From: Hahella sp. CCB-MM4 | GTDB lineage: Bacteria > Pseudomonadota > Gammaproteobacteria > Pseudomonadales > Oleiphilaceae | Reading direction: 5' to 3' | Length of the DNA: 64,000 nucleotides | NCBI RefSeq assembly: GCF_002260525.1 | Contig: NZ_MRYI01000003.1 | Span: 310,001-374,000, forward strand | Shown: positions 37,750 to 46,956 of the stretch, in pieces | How the letters are laid out: each line of letters opens with the position of its first letter | Position numbering within the stretch: position 1 is the first letter of the stretch | The notes under the pieces: generated by a model | What the model was told of the DNA's origin: nothing | What the model saw: the letters and a program-made list of their open reading frames with translations, nothing else | The model's database searches: none | Made by a program: the position numbers and the translations under genes

Positions 37750-38325
37750 TTAGTTTGGACAGGCTTTGCTATTCAGCACGGGCGGTCTATCCTCCCCGCT
37801 TCCCTTCACCACTTTTTTAACAGCCACCACATAAGGAACCACCGAGGCCTTCAGATAGTCCACGTTTTGTTTTTCCTCACCGGAATCGACTGTCGTTTCC
37901 GCAGGAAAGCAGAAAATATTCAGTTCTACTGTCTTGCCGAAGTTTTCCGGTCGGGTGATGTTATTCTCTCCGCGAATACTGCCACATGGCATGCTCCCAT
38001 TGGTGACAGGCCGACCCTCCATTGTCAGATCCAGATCCGGCTGTGCGCACAATAGCACTTCACTACCATCTGTTGCTATACACCCTTTTTCCTGATCCAT
38101 TTGGCTCATAAACACCAATGTCCTGGCACTACATTGAGTTTTCAGAGTGAAGTTTGAACTGGCTTCCCCCCCCATCCCTTCAGTGGTTTCCCACTCCAGC
38201 AGGAATTCCCTCGCCTCCCCGGCAGAGTTTTCCGCGTGAAAACGTCCGAAGTGCGAATAGGTCGTAGAACATCCGGTAACCAGCACCAACAAAGCGGCCA
38301 CCACACCACCTGCAATAGACTTCAT
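37750..38325 (-). CDS. Uncharacterised lipoprotein, Cys-rich
   Basis: No family recognised. The 191-residue product has a signal peptide with lipobox VTGC (Cys19) and seven further Cys residues (for example SARTLVF-flanking TQC, KGCIAT, LLCAQ, MPCGS, IFCFP, SKACPN) that could form disulfides in the periplasm. It is divergent from fbpA across the Fur box region, so iron control of both is possible but not shown. Confidence 0.7.
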   Translation of the reverse strand: MKSIAGGVVAALLVLVTGCSTTYSHFGRFHAENSAGEAREFLLEWETTEGMGGEASSNFTLKTQCSARTLVFMSQMDQEKGCIATDGSEVLLCAQPDLDLTMEGRPVTNGSMPCGSIRGENNITRPENFGKTVELNIFCFPAETTVDSGEEKQNVDYLKASVVPYVVAVKKVVKGSGEDRPPVLNSKACPN

Positions 38326-38436
38326 TGTTATTGCATCTCCTCAAAGTCAACCCAGATCCAGAAAACCAAAACGGCCATTCTATCGAAAAAGTAAGGATCT
38401 CTCGAACTGAATCCAATGCCTAAAGCCAAATTACGC

Positions 38437-38472
38437 TTGACAATCTCGCTCATAAACTGAGAATTATTATCA
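38437..38472 (+). promoter_or_regulatory. fbpAB promoter with Fur box
   Basis: TTGACA (-35) at 38437-38442. The segment 38458-38472 reads TGAGAAT-T-ATTATCA, one mismatch from the 7-1-7 Fur core TGATAAT-N-ATTATCA, and lies where the -10 is expected. This predicts repression by Fe-Fur. Confidence 0.8.
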
Positions 38473-38531
38473 TTCATATTTTTATACACATTATTTAATA
38501 ATCCTCTCTGCAATATCGCTAAGGAATTACT

Positions 38532-39560
38532 ATGAAGGTCCCTTTCGCTAAACGTCTGGCTTGTCGTCTGCTGATGGTGACCGCTGGTCTTGTCTCTGGC
38601 CAGCAGGTAATGGCTGCCGACGAAGTTAATATCTATTCCAATCGCCAGCCGTTTCTGATCCGCCCGATTCTGGATACCTTTACCCGCCAGACGGGGATTG
38701 AGACCAACGTGGTATTCACCAAAACAGGTGTTGCTGAACGCCTGAAGACCGAGGGTGCCAACAGCCCGGCAGACCTCGTACTGACGGTCGATATCGGCCG
38801 ACTCCAGGAACTGGTCGAAGCTGATGTGGTTCAGCCAGTGGAAAGCAAAGTCCTTGACACCAACATTCCCGCCCAATACCGCTCCAAGGAAAATCTCTGG
38901 TTCGGCCTGACCCTGCGGGTACGAAATATCTATGCCTCTAAAGAACGTACTGACATTAAAGCGATTTCCTATGAGGACTTGAGCAAGCCGGAGTGGAAAG
39001 GCCGCGTATGTACCCGCTCAGGCAAGCATCAATACAACATCGCCCTGATTGCCTCCATGATCGCCCATCATGGCGAAGCGGAAGCTGAGAAATGGTTAAG
39101 GGGCGTGAAGGCCAATCTGGCTCAGAAACCCCAGGGGAACGACCGGGCCCAGGTGAAAGCCATCAAAGAAGGAATTTGTGACCTGGCGCTGGGCAACAGC
39201 TACTATTACGGGGTCATGCTGACTGACGAAAACCAGAGCGAATGGGCACGCTCGGCCAATATTCTGTTCCCCAACCAGGACAACCGTGGCGCCCATGTAA
39301 ACATCAGCGGTGTTGCACTGACCAAAGCGGCTCCCAACAAGGCTAATGCGATCAAACTGATGGAATTCCTGTCCGGTGAACTCGCTCAGAGAATGTACTC
39401 AGAGCAGAACTATGAATATCCAGTCAAGCCGGGTGTACAACCTTCAGGGCTGGTATCTTCGTGGGGTAGCTTTACAGCAGACCAGATCTCCCTGGATGAA
39501 ATTGCCAAGTATCGGGAACAGGCGGTCAAGCTGGTTGATAAAGTCGACTTTGACGGTTAA
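38532..39560 (+). CDS. fbpA: Iron(III) ABC transporter substrate-binding protein
   Basis: Periplasmic ferric-iron-binding protein (FutA/FbpA class). Signal peptide ends near QQVMAA; the mature part begins DEVNIYSNRQPFLIRP. The double tyrosine of ferric binding is in GNSYYYGVM, and GRVCTRSGKHQYN is typical. 342 residues. Start at 38532 has AAGGAA upstream. fbpB follows by 13 bases; the ATPase subunit gene is not next to it. A Fur box lies upstream, consistent with iron starvation induction. Confidence 0.95.
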   Translation: MKVPFAKRLACRLLMVTAGLVSGQQVMAADEVNIYSNRQPFLIRPILDTFTRQTGIETNVVFTKTGVAERLKTEGANSPADLVLTVDIGRLQELVEADVVQPVESKVLDTNIPAQYRSKENLWFGLTLRVRNIYASKERTDIKAISYEDLSKPEWKGRVCTRSGKHQYNIALIASMIAHHGEAEAEKWLRGVKANLAQKPQGNDRAQVKAIKEGICDLALGNSYYYGVMLTDENQSEWARSANILFPNQDNRGAHVNISGVALTKAAPNKANAIKLMEFLSGELAQRMYSEQNYEYPVKPGVQPSGLVSSWGSFTADQISLDEIAKYREQAVKLVDKVDFDG

Positions 39561-39573
39561 GGAGTCAATCTGA

Positions 39574-41247
39574 ATGGAAGCCATCACGGCTCCTGATTTT
39601 GACGCATCCACCCACCATCAGGCCGACCCGGTCCGATGGTGGCGGTGGCTGACCTGCAGCCTCGCAGTACTCGTTCTGATTCCGCTGCTGTCAGTACTCT
39701 ATCTTTCGTTTTTTCCGGATGAGAATATCTGGCCGCATCTGATAAATACGGTGCTGCCGCGTTATCTCACCACCACCGCGTGGCTGATGCTGGGTGTCGG
39801 TCTTCTTTCCACCTTTTTCGGGCTTACCAGTGCCTGGCTGGTGGCACACTACCGGTTTCCCGGACGCCGGATATTCTCTTGGGCACTGTTGCTGCCATTT
39901 GCGGTGCCTGCCTATGTGATCGCCTACGTATACACGGATTTGCTGGAATACTCCGGCACCTTTCAGGCAACACTGAGGGCTCTGTTCGGCTGGTCTTCTC
40001 CGAGAGATTACTGGTTCCCTGAAATTCGAAGCCTGGGGGGTGCCATCCTGATGTTCTCCCTGGTGTTGTATCCCTACGTATATCTGACATGTCGGGCAGC
40101 CCTGCAGGAACAGTCCGAGAGCCTCATCCTGGCCAGCCGCTCACTGGGAGCAGGAACCTTGAAGACCCTATTCAAGGTGATTCTTCCCGGTGTCCGCCCC
40201 GCGCTGGCAGTCGGCCTGGCCCTTGCGCTTATGGAGACGCTGAATGATTACGGCACCGTCAGCTACTTTGCCGTACAAACCCTGACAGCAGGGCTCTATG
40301 ATACCTGGCTGAATCTCAGTAACCTGGGTGGCGCTGCGCAGATTGCCGGACTAATGGTGGGTATCGCCCTACTGCTGCTATATCTGGAACGCTCCAGTCG
40401 GCGTCAGGTAAAAACCTATCAAACCGGCATCAAAGTGCGTCCACTGGAGCCAACCAGGCTCTCCGGCAAGTACGCTGTCGCCGCGGCGACGTTCTGTTTC
40501 CTGCTGATACTGGCGGGCTTTCTGGTACCCGCGGGGTTGCTTACCTACTATGCGGTGCTCTACTTCGAGCAAAGCTGGACCAATGACTTTGTCGAGTATG
40601 CGCTGAACTCACTCAAGCTGTCTTCGCTGGCTGCGCTGATTCTGATCATCGTGGGAACTCTGCTGGCATACTCCCAACGCATCGCCCCTTCGAAGTTCAA
40701 TAAAACTATGGTCAGGCTGGCATCCGTGGGCTACGCCATGCCCGGGGCCGTACTGGCGGTAGGTGTTATTGTTCCATTAGGGCGATTTGACAACTGGTTC
40801 GACGGAGTGGCCAAAGCCTGGTTCGGTACCGGCACGGGCCTGCTGTTGAGTGGAACCGTTGTAGCAATTCTCTATGCCTATTCTGCACGCTTCCTGACGG
40901 TCTCTCTGGGCTCCGCTGAAAGTGGCCTGGCCAGAATCACCCCAACCATGGATCAGGCTGCCAGAACCCTGGGACACGGCCCCTGGACAAGTTTGAGAAA
41001 AATTCACCTGCCGTTGCTGAGACGAAGTCTGCTGGCAGCCGCGATCATTGTCTTTGTGGATTGCATGAAGGAATTACCCGCCACCCTGATCCTGCGGCCG
41101 TTTAACTTCGAAACCCTGGCCACATTTGTCTATCAGTATGCCTCTGATGAGTTACTGGAGCAAAGTGCCCTGGCTGCTCTCATGATCGTTATTGTGGGCC
41201 TGCTCCCCGTCCTGCTGCTGAATAAAGCCAGCAATAACGGGCAATGA
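39574..41247 (+). CDS. fbpB: Iron(III) ABC transporter permease
   Basis: Fused two-domain permease of the FbpB type, 557 residues, with about twelve hydrophobic helices. Two EAA-like loops are visible: ESLILASRSLGAGTLKTLFKVILPG in the first half and DQAARTLGHGPWTSLRKIHLP in the second, each binding the ATPase. An AAGGAG ribosome site precedes the ATG. No fbpC follows before the bidirectional terminator, so the ATPase must come from elsewhere. Confidence 0.95.
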   Translation: MEAITAPDFDASTHHQADPVRWWRWLTCSLAVLVLIPLLSVLYLSFFPDENIWPHLINTVLPRYLTTTAWLMLGVGLLSTFFGLTSAWLVAHYRFPGRRIFSWALLLPFAVPAYVIAYVYTDLLEYSGTFQATLRALFGWSSPRDYWFPEIRSLGGAILMFSLVLYPYVYLTCRAALQEQSESLILASRSLGAGTLKTLFKVILPGVRPALAVGLALALMETLNDYGTVSYFAVQTLTAGLYDTWLNLSNLGGAAQIAGLMVGIALLLLYLERSSRRQVKTYQTGIKVRPLEPTRLSGKYAVAAATFCFLLILAGFLVPAGLLTYYAVLYFEQSWTNDFVEYALNSLKLSSLAALILIIVGTLLAYSQRIAPSKFNKTMVRLASVGYAMPGAVLAVGVIVPLGRFDNWFDGVAKAWFGTGTGLLLSGTVVAILYAYSARFLTVSLGSAESGLARITPTMDQAARTLGHGPWTSLRKIHLPLLRRSLLAAAIIVFVDCMKELPATLILRPFNFETLATFVYQYASDELLEQSALAALMIVIVGLLPVLLLNKASNNGQ

Positions 41248-41300
41248 TGATCACCTTCAAAGAACGATTAGCATCTCCAGAGAATGATTAGCACCTCCAA
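41241..41300. repeat. 20-bp tandem repeat at the fbpB stop codon
   Basis: Units of 20 bases start at 41241 (overlapping the fbpB stop), 41261 (AGAACGATTAGCATCTCCAG) and 41281 (AGAATGATTAGCACCTCCAA). The second and third differ at about three positions; the first is more degenerate. The array ends just before the terminator. Confidence 0.75.
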
Positions 41301-41324
41301 AGGAAGTGATCTTAGATAACCAAT

Positions 41325-41352
41325 AAAAAACGCACCTCTCGGTGCGTTTTCG
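41325..41352. terminator. Bidirectional terminator between fbpB and acyl-CoA ligase
   Basis: AACGCACC-TCTC-GGTGCGTT with AAAAAA on the left and TTTT on the right. It closes fbpAB on the plus strand and the ligase gene on the minus strand. Confidence 0.9.
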
Positions 41353-41362
41353 GTGACCAGGC

Positions 41363-43036
41363 TTATTGCCAGATAACTTTTTTCCGCGCGGCGTACCATT
41401 CTTCCATCAGAGGATTATAGGTATCTTCGATCACGTTGCGCTTCATCTTCATGGTGGGTGTCAGAAACTCGTTCTCAATCGTCCACTGATCTTTGACCAC
41501 CACCATAAACTGCAGTTGTTCATGGGGATCCACGGAAGCATTAATGTCGTTCAGCTTGGTCATCAGCTCTGCCTCCAAATCCTTCTGAAACTCCGGATCG
41601 CTGCGCTTTGGATAGGCATCTTCAGACAACATCACCAGACAGCATGGCTGAGGATAATCGGCACCGGCAACACAAGCCATATCGATCCTCGATAGAGATA
41701 CCACCCGATTCTCAATCGGAGCTGGTGCCACATACTTCCCTTTGCTCGTTTTAAACAGCTCCTTGGTGCGACCGGTCAGTTTCAGCCGCCCCATCTCGTC
41801 AATTTCCCCGCGATCCCCTGTTTTCAGCCAGCCATCATCAGAGAATGCTTCGGCAGTTTTTTCTTCATCCTTGTAATAGCCCATCATATTGGCGGGGCTC
41901 TTGATCTGAACCTCCCCTTCTCCACTGATACGCTGCTCAACACCAGGCATCGGTTCACCAACATAGCCGACGCGGGTTCGACCAGGCTTGGTGATATGTG
42001 AATAGGCAAAGTTCTCAGACATGCCGTAGCCTTCCAATAGCTCAAGTCCGAGATTGCGGTACCAGTTCAGAATGTCCTGGGACAAGGGTGCAGAACCACT
42101 GCCCGCTATCCTGGCGTGCTGAAGCCCCAGGGCTGTGAGAACTTTCTTCTTCACCACTTTGTTCAGCAGGGGAATCTTCAACATTCTGTTGAGTTTCTTT
42201 TCCGGCATTTTTGCCAGTACACCTGCCTGAAACTTGGTCCACAAACGCGGCACCGAAATGAATACGGTTGGACGGGCTCTCTGCAGATCCTGAACAAAAG
42301 TGTCCAGGGCTTCCGCAAAATAAACGTGAAAGCCGATTTGAAGGGAGGTTGATTCCACACAGAACCGCTCAAATACATGAGACAGGGGCAAATAAGATAA
42401 CATTCTGTCTTCGCGGCTGATATTCAACTCTTTCACAGCACCTTCAGCGCCAACACAGAAAGAATTGAAGGAAGTCATAACCCCTTTTGGCATCCCTGTA
42501 GAGCCAGAGGTGTATATAATAGTCGCCAACTCTTCGTGAGAACGCTCGGGACTTTCTTTCATCGGCGAGGTTTTTTCAACGATTTCATTCCAGCCGATAA
42601 AATCGTTAGGCGGACTTAACGGATATGAAATACAGTGCATTTCAGAGGATACGCCATCCTTCATGGTATCCCAGTCATCCAGCTTACCGACAAAAAGCAC
42701 CTTGGTTTCACTGTGATCCAGAATCTGTTTGACGCTGTCCGCATGTAACGTCGGGTACAGAGGGACCGATATATGGCCGGCCATCCAGATCGCCAGATCT
42801 GACATGATCCAGTGGGCACAATTCTTTGAGAGGATCCCAATTTTGGATTTTTCAGGAAGATCCAGTGACTTCAGGTAATTGGCCATCCGGCGGACTTCCT
42901 GAGCTGTTCTGGCCCAGGTGAACTCTTCACAAAGTCCTTCCCCCATTGGCTGGGTCATATAAACATCGCTGGGGCGGGATTTTTCCCAATGGTAGAGCCG
43001 CTGAAGTGGGGTTGGTATATGGGTGTGTAGCTCCAT
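41363..43036 (-). CDS. AMP-dependent acyl-CoA synthetase (FadD/FACS-like)
   Basis: Adenylate-forming ligase that probably activates a fatty acid to its CoA ester. The P-loop IIYTSGSTGMPKGVM, motif YLPLSHVFER, the A5 motif LLEGYGMSENFAY, A7 WLKTGDRGEIDEMGRL and A8 region are present; the C-terminal Lys is in TPTMKMKRN. The 557 residues resemble the long-chain group with a large variable region around 310-345. The exact chain length specificity cannot be told from sequence. Confidence 0.9.
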   Translation of the reverse strand: MELHTHIPTPLQRLYHWEKSRPSDVYMTQPMGEGLCEEFTWARTAQEVRRMANYLKSLDLPEKSKIGILSKNCAHWIMSDLAIWMAGHISVPLYPTLHADSVKQILDHSETKVLFVGKLDDWDTMKDGVSSEMHCISYPLSPPNDFIGWNEIVEKTSPMKESPERSHEELATIIYTSGSTGMPKGVMTSFNSFCVGAEGAVKELNISREDRMLSYLPLSHVFERFCVESTSLQIGFHVYFAEALDTFVQDLQRARPTVFISVPRLWTKFQAGVLAKMPEKKLNRMLKIPLLNKVVKKKVLTALGLQHARIAGSGSAPLSQDILNWYRNLGLELLEGYGMSENFAYSHITKPGRTRVGYVGEPMPGVEQRISGEGEVQIKSPANMMGYYKDEEKTAEAFSDDGWLKTGDRGEIDEMGRLKLTGRTKELFKTSKGKYVAPAPIENRVVSLSRIDMACVAGADYPQPCCLVMLSEDAYPKRSDPEFQKDLEAELMTKLNDINASVDPHEQLQFMVVVKDQWTIENEFLTPTMKMKRNVIEDTYNPLMEEWYAARKKVIWQ

Positions 43037-43304
43037 TGTGTACTTTAGCCTTCTCTCTTATTGAAATTATGGTTGCTCGAGCCTTTTATTAACGAAAGTT
43101 TACATTGTTAGTAATGCCACGTACTGTGCGTACTTCGCAAAATCAAAGCACACAAAACCCGCGGATTCAACGGTATTGCAGTGGCTGCGCATTCCGGAAA
43201 ACCAAAATCCGCGTGAATTAACGTCCTGCTTCATAGATATTGCCACGAGCATCACTATAATGCTGGTGAAAAATTAATTTCCCGCGACAATCGGGCCAAA
43301 CAAC

Positions 43305-43724
43305 ATGACCAAATACCTCTGCAGAAAATGTAAAAAAGGTGTCCTCAAACCGATCGTCGTGGACGAGCACGAAACAGAGCTGAGTGAGCTATTTATCTGC
43401 AGCCACTGTCACCACAAAGCTAAGATTCCGGCAGCCATGATCGTATTCAGCCAGATCGTCAGTAGTCTTGCCGGCGGTTTGGTCACTGCTTACCTGTTCA
43501 TCGAACAACTTTCAATACTGGTCACTTCCATTCAATTTGGTATAGATGCCAACTTGACCAAAAATGTTTCTCTGCTCATCATATCGCTCCTGTTTCTGCT
43601 GGGGTTCGGCTACACCCTTTTTATAGGATTCCAGGGGTTCTCAAGGAGACAGATTTACCTTAACTCTGATTTGCAGGTGGAAGATCACCCCCAGTCGCCA
43701 AACAGTTCTTCCAATACCGGTTAA
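43305..43724 (+). CDS. Small zinc-ribbon membrane protein
   Basis: I do not recognise the gene. The 139-residue product begins with a probable zinc ribbon of two CxxC pairs (LCRKCKKG at 5-12, ICSHCHH at 31-37). It continues with two hydrophobic helices (about 45-75 and 88-112) and ends in a polar tail rich in Ser, Asn and Pro. Such an N-terminal zinc ribbon with two C-terminal helices could be a membrane adaptor, but no function is inferred. It lies between the ligase and the SBP gene on the opposite strand to the former. Confidence 0.7.
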   Translation: MTKYLCRKCKKGVLKPIVVDEHETELSELFICSHCHHKAKIPAAMIVFSQIVSSLAGGLVTAYLFIEQLSILVTSIQFGIDANLTKNVSLLIISLLFLLGFGYTLFIGFQGFSRRQIYLNSDLQVEDHPQSPNSSSNTG

Positions 43725-43864
43725 CGCAGATCCCATAAAGGAATGCGTCAGCGAAATCGAGCAAAAGAAATAAAGCAAAATCGGAAAAGTAAAAAACAAC
43801 GGGCTGAAAAACCAGGTAGGCCGCGGCCAGATCTGCGGATATCAATAAGAAATGAGGAAACTCC

Positions 43865-44824
43865 ATGATTAAACAAGTATTTACTGCGAGCCTGCTGATG
43901 CTGGGCCTGGCAGGATTCAACGCCCAGGCAGAAGATAAGTTTGTTGCCATCACCCAGATCGTCGAACATCCCGCTCTGGATGCCTGTCGTCAGGGTGTAC
44001 AGGATGAACTGGCCGAACATGGTTATGTCGTAGGTAAAAACCTGAAGTGGATGTATGAAAGCGCCCAGGGTAACCCGACAACTGCCAGCCAGATCGCCAA
44101 GAAATTTGCCGGTGAAGAACCGGACGTTATCGTCGCAATCGCCACACCGTCTGCGATTACCGCAGCCGCTGCAGCCCGTAATACCCCTATCGTTTTTTCC
44201 GCAGTCACCGACCCTGTGGGTGCCAAACTGGTGAAATCACTGGATAACCCTGGTGGCATGGTAACTGGAACCACCGATATGCTGCCTCTGGCGAAGCACA
44301 TGGAGCTGATCCAAAAGATCCTTCCGGGGGTTAAAAATATCGGCACGATCTACAACCCGGGAGAAGCCAACTCGGTCTCCATGGTGAACCGCCTGAAAAC
44401 AGAGCTTCCAGAGGGCATTACGCTTCATGAAGCGGCCGCTACCAAAAGCTCTGAAATCCTGAATGCAGCCAGATCCCTGATCGGTAAGGTTGATGCCATT
44501 TACCTGCAAACCGATAACACTGTCATTTCAGCTGTTGAAGCCGTCATCAAAGTGGGCGAGCAGAACAAAATTCCCGTCATTGCAGCTGATACTGACACTG
44601 TGAAGCGCGGAGCAATTGCAGCTTACGGCTTTAACTACTACGATGTCGGCCGCCAAACCGGTGCGATTGTATCTGAAGTGCTGTCCGGCAAGGCTCCGAG
44701 TGAGATTCCTGTTGGGCAGGTAGAGAAACTTGAGCTGTACCTGAATCCTGGTGCAGCAGAGAGAATGGGCGTGACGTTTTCCAAAGAGCTGCTTGATGAA
44801 GCCAAGGAAATCGTAGAAAGCTGA
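43865..44824 (+). CDS. ABC transporter substrate-binding protein, tryptophan/tyrosine type
   Basis: Periplasmic binding protein of the PF04392 family (TrpX-like). Signal peptide MIKQVFTASLLMLGLAGFNAQA; the mature part shows FVAITQIVEHPALDACRQG and VIVAIATPSAITAAAAA, typical of the family; 319 residues. AGGAAACTCC ribosome site upstream. The following permease and ATPase genes complete the importer. The ligand is probably an aromatic amino acid or a related small molecule, by family only. Confidence 0.9.
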   Translation: MIKQVFTASLLMLGLAGFNAQAEDKFVAITQIVEHPALDACRQGVQDELAEHGYVVGKNLKWMYESAQGNPTTASQIAKKFAGEEPDVIVAIATPSAITAAAAARNTPIVFSAVTDPVGAKLVKSLDNPGGMVTGTTDMLPLAKHMELIQKILPGVKNIGTIYNPGEANSVSMVNRLKTELPEGITLHEAAATKSSEILNAARSLIGKVDAIYLQTDNTVISAVEAVIKVGEQNKIPVIAADTDTVKRGAIAAYGFNYYDVGRQTGAIVSEVLSGKAPSEIPVGQVEKLELYLNPGAAERMGVTFSKELLDEAKEIVES

Positions 44825-44832
44825 TTTTTCTT

Positions 44833-44874
44833 CGGGTCGCATGAAGCAAGACACCGTCTGCCCCATGCGACCCG
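44833..44874 (+). repeat. Intercistronic hairpin after the binding-protein gene
   Basis: CGGGTCGCATG / CATGCGACCCG, an 11-bp perfect stem with a 20-base loop, nine bases after the stop. Hairpins here are common in ABC operons and protect the binding-protein mRNA, raising its level over the permease. No T-run follows. Confidence 0.75.
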
Positions 44875-44943
44875 CTTTGCCTTTCAGAAATATCCCTAAC
44901 CCTACATCTTCACCTCAAATCCAAGACACATTTGGAGGATGTT

Positions 44944-45840
44944 TTGAGTCAAATTGCCTTTTTAGGCGCCATTGAAACCGGGCTGATTTTTGCGCTGGTG
45001 GCTTTCGGTGTTTTTATTTCATTCAGAGTACTGGATTTTCCAGACCTGACAGTCGATGGCAGCTTCCCCCTTGGGGCAGCAGTTTCAGCCACCTTGATTG
45101 TCAGTGGCGTCAATCCATGGCTGGCTACGCTGGCTGCCATGCTCGCCGGTGGCTGTGCCGGTTGGTTGACCGCCTGGATGAACATCAAACTGAACATTCT
45201 GCATTTGCTCGCCTCCATACTGACCATGATTGCACTGTACTCAGTCAACCTCAGAATCATGGGCAAGCCGAATACGGCGTTACTGGGTGAAGAAACAGTA
45301 CTGACTCCCTTCGAGAGTCTGGGACTACCCTATTACTACTCAACCCCACTGGCTTTTGCTGTGGTGGTACTGATAGTCGTTACTCTGATGTACTTGTTCC
45401 TGACCTCAGAAACAGGTCTTGGGATGCGTGCAGCCGGGGCTAACCGCAATATGGCCAGAGCCCAGGGAATCAACACCGGGGGCATGATCATGCTCGGTAT
45501 GGCAATCTCCAACGCACTGGTCGCGCTGGCCGGCTCCATGTTTGCCCAATCTCAGGGGGCAGCGGACGTCACCATGGGAGTCGGTGTTATTGTTGTTGGT
45601 CTTGCCTCCGTGATTGGTGGAGAAGCAGTAATGCCACCCAAAACCATCCTGTTGGCGTTACTGGGATGTATTCTGGGTTCCATTCTGTATCGTCTGGCCA
45701 TCGCCGCCGCACTCAACGCAGACTTTTTAGGTCTCCAGGCTCAGGATCTCAATTTGATTACCGCGGCTCTGGTGGCTTTTGCTATTGTCCTGCCTGGAGC
45801 CAAGAGATCCGTGTTCCGTAAAAGTGGGGTGACCAAATGA
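44944..45840 (+). CDS. ABC transporter permease (branched-chain-type)
   Basis: Inner-membrane permease of the BPD_transp_2 family, with about eight helices in 298 residues. LTVDGSFPLGAAVSATLIVSG and GLGMRAAGANRNMARAQGIN are the signatures of the TrpY group. The TTG at 44944 has GGAGG five bases upstream; a further upstream TTG at 44932 lies inside the ribosome site and is rejected. The stop overlaps the ATPase start (ATGA). Confidence 0.92.
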   Translation: MSQIAFLGAIETGLIFALVAFGVFISFRVLDFPDLTVDGSFPLGAAVSATLIVSGVNPWLATLAAMLAGGCAGWLTAWMNIKLNILHLLASILTMIALYSVNLRIMGKPNTALLGEETVLTPFESLGLPYYYSTPLAFAVVVLIVVTLMYLFLTSETGLGMRAAGANRNMARAQGINTGGMIMLGMAISNALVALAGSMFAQSQGAADVTMGVGVIVVGLASVIGGEAVMPPKTILLALLGCILGSILYRLAIAAALNADFLGLQAQDLNLITAALVAFAIVLPGAKRSVFRKSGVTK

Positions 45841-46631
45841 TCAGTATTAAGGATCTCCATGTTTGTTTTGGTCGCGGCACTCCGCTTGAAGTACATGCTC
45901 TCAGAGGCATTGATCTGAACATCCCCCAGGGTCAGTTCGTCACCGTTATCGGCAGCAACGGCGCCGGCAAGAGTACACTTTTGAACGCCCTGTCCGGTGA
46001 AATCGCCCCTGAAATGGGTCGTATTATTATCGGGCACCAGGACGTCACCCGCTGGCCGACACACAAACGTGCAAAGTCAGTCGCACGCGTATTCCAGGAT
46101 CCCAAAATGGGCACCTGTGAATCTCTTACCCTCGAAGAAAATCTCGCACTGGGACTATCAAGGGGACAACGCCGCAGCCTTCGACCTGCGCTAAAATCAA
46201 GCAAGGTCAAAGAGCTGAAAGAATTGGTGGCCAGCCTCGGACTGGGTCTGGAGAACCGTCTGAAAGATAAAATCGGACTACTTTCCGGAGGTCAACGACA
46301 GGCTCTGAGTTTGTTGATGGCCACACTTCAGCCCATTGAAATCCTTCTGTTGGATGAGCACACGGCGGCATTGGACCCCAAGACGGCCAGCTACGTACTG
46401 AAGTTGACGGCAGAAATTGTCGAGGCTGATCAACTGACCGTCATGATGGTTACCCACAGCATGCAGCAGGCTCTGTCATACGGGCATCGCACCCTGATGC
46501 TGCATGAAGGCCAGATTATCTTCGATATTCATGGCGAGGAACGTGCCTCCACCACGGTGGCTGATCTTCTTAATCTGTTTGAGCGTAAGCGGGGTGAAGT
46601 TCTCGCTGACGATGCACTCCTGTTAGGCTAG
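45837..46631 (+). CDS. ABC transporter ATP-binding protein
   Basis: ATPase of the preceding importer (264 residues). Walker A GSNGAGKST, signature LSGGQRQALS and Walker B ILLLDEHTAALDP are present, with His switch MVTHSMQQAL. The Walker B has EHTAALDP rather than EPTAALDP, as is common in this TrpZ group. The array of duplications and a GGCGGC/GCCGCC hairpin follow. Confidence 0.93.
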   Translation: MISIKDLHVCFGRGTPLEVHALRGIDLNIPQGQFVTVIGSNGAGKSTLLNALSGEIAPEMGRIIIGHQDVTRWPTHKRAKSVARVFQDPKMGTCESLTLEENLALGLSRGQRRSLRPALKSSKVKELKELVASLGLGLENRLKDKIGLLSGGQRQALSLLMATLQPIEILLLDEHTAALDPKTASYVLKLTAEIVEADQLTVMMVTHSMQQALSYGHRTLMLHEGQIIFDIHGEERASTTVADLLNLFERKRGEVLADDALLLG

Positions 46632-46663
46632 GCATATTCCTTTTTCCTCAGGCGGCTATGTCG

Positions 46664-46697
46664 GCCGCCTATCCTTCCCAGCCGCCTATCCTTCCCC
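46664..46697. repeat. 17-bp tandem duplication after ABC operon
   Basis: GCCGCCTATCCTTCCC is present twice, at 46664-46679 and 46681-46696, identical over 16 bases. The first copy also pairs with GGCGGC at 46651 to give a hairpin with loop TATGTCG, a possible weak terminator. Confidence 0.85.
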
Positions 46698-46759
46698 GCT
46701 ATAAATTGGTATATTTTTCCCAAATTTAACAAATAACCACTAGGCAGCACTCCAAAGCC

Positions 46760-46856
46760 TTAGCTATATTTAAGGTTAGTTTCTAGATTTAAGATGACTT
46801 TCTATAATTAGGATGGTTTTCTAGATTTAAGATGGCTTTCTAGATTTAAGATGGCT
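46760..46856. repeat. 19-bp tandem array before the GGDEF-EAL gene
   Basis: Four units of exactly 19 bases start at 46781, 46800, 46819 and 46838 (TTCTAGATTTAAGATGGCT type); the last two are identical, and a degenerate fifth unit precedes them at about 46760. The array occupies most of the 325-base gap between the ABC operon and the GGDEF-EAL gene; apart from it and the duplication at 46664 I see nothing in that gap. Confidence 0.88.
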
Positions 46857-46956
46857 ATCCAGGTCTTCTATCTAGGATTGCCACGCTGTTGCAGGAAGCT
46901 TACAGGCTCTAAATTTTCGGTCAACACGCCTGACTGGCGTCCAAAAACAGAACTGT

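Noticed and set aside
46760-46856. 19-bp array as CRISPR
   Set aside because: Units are contiguous without unique spacers and there are no cas genes.
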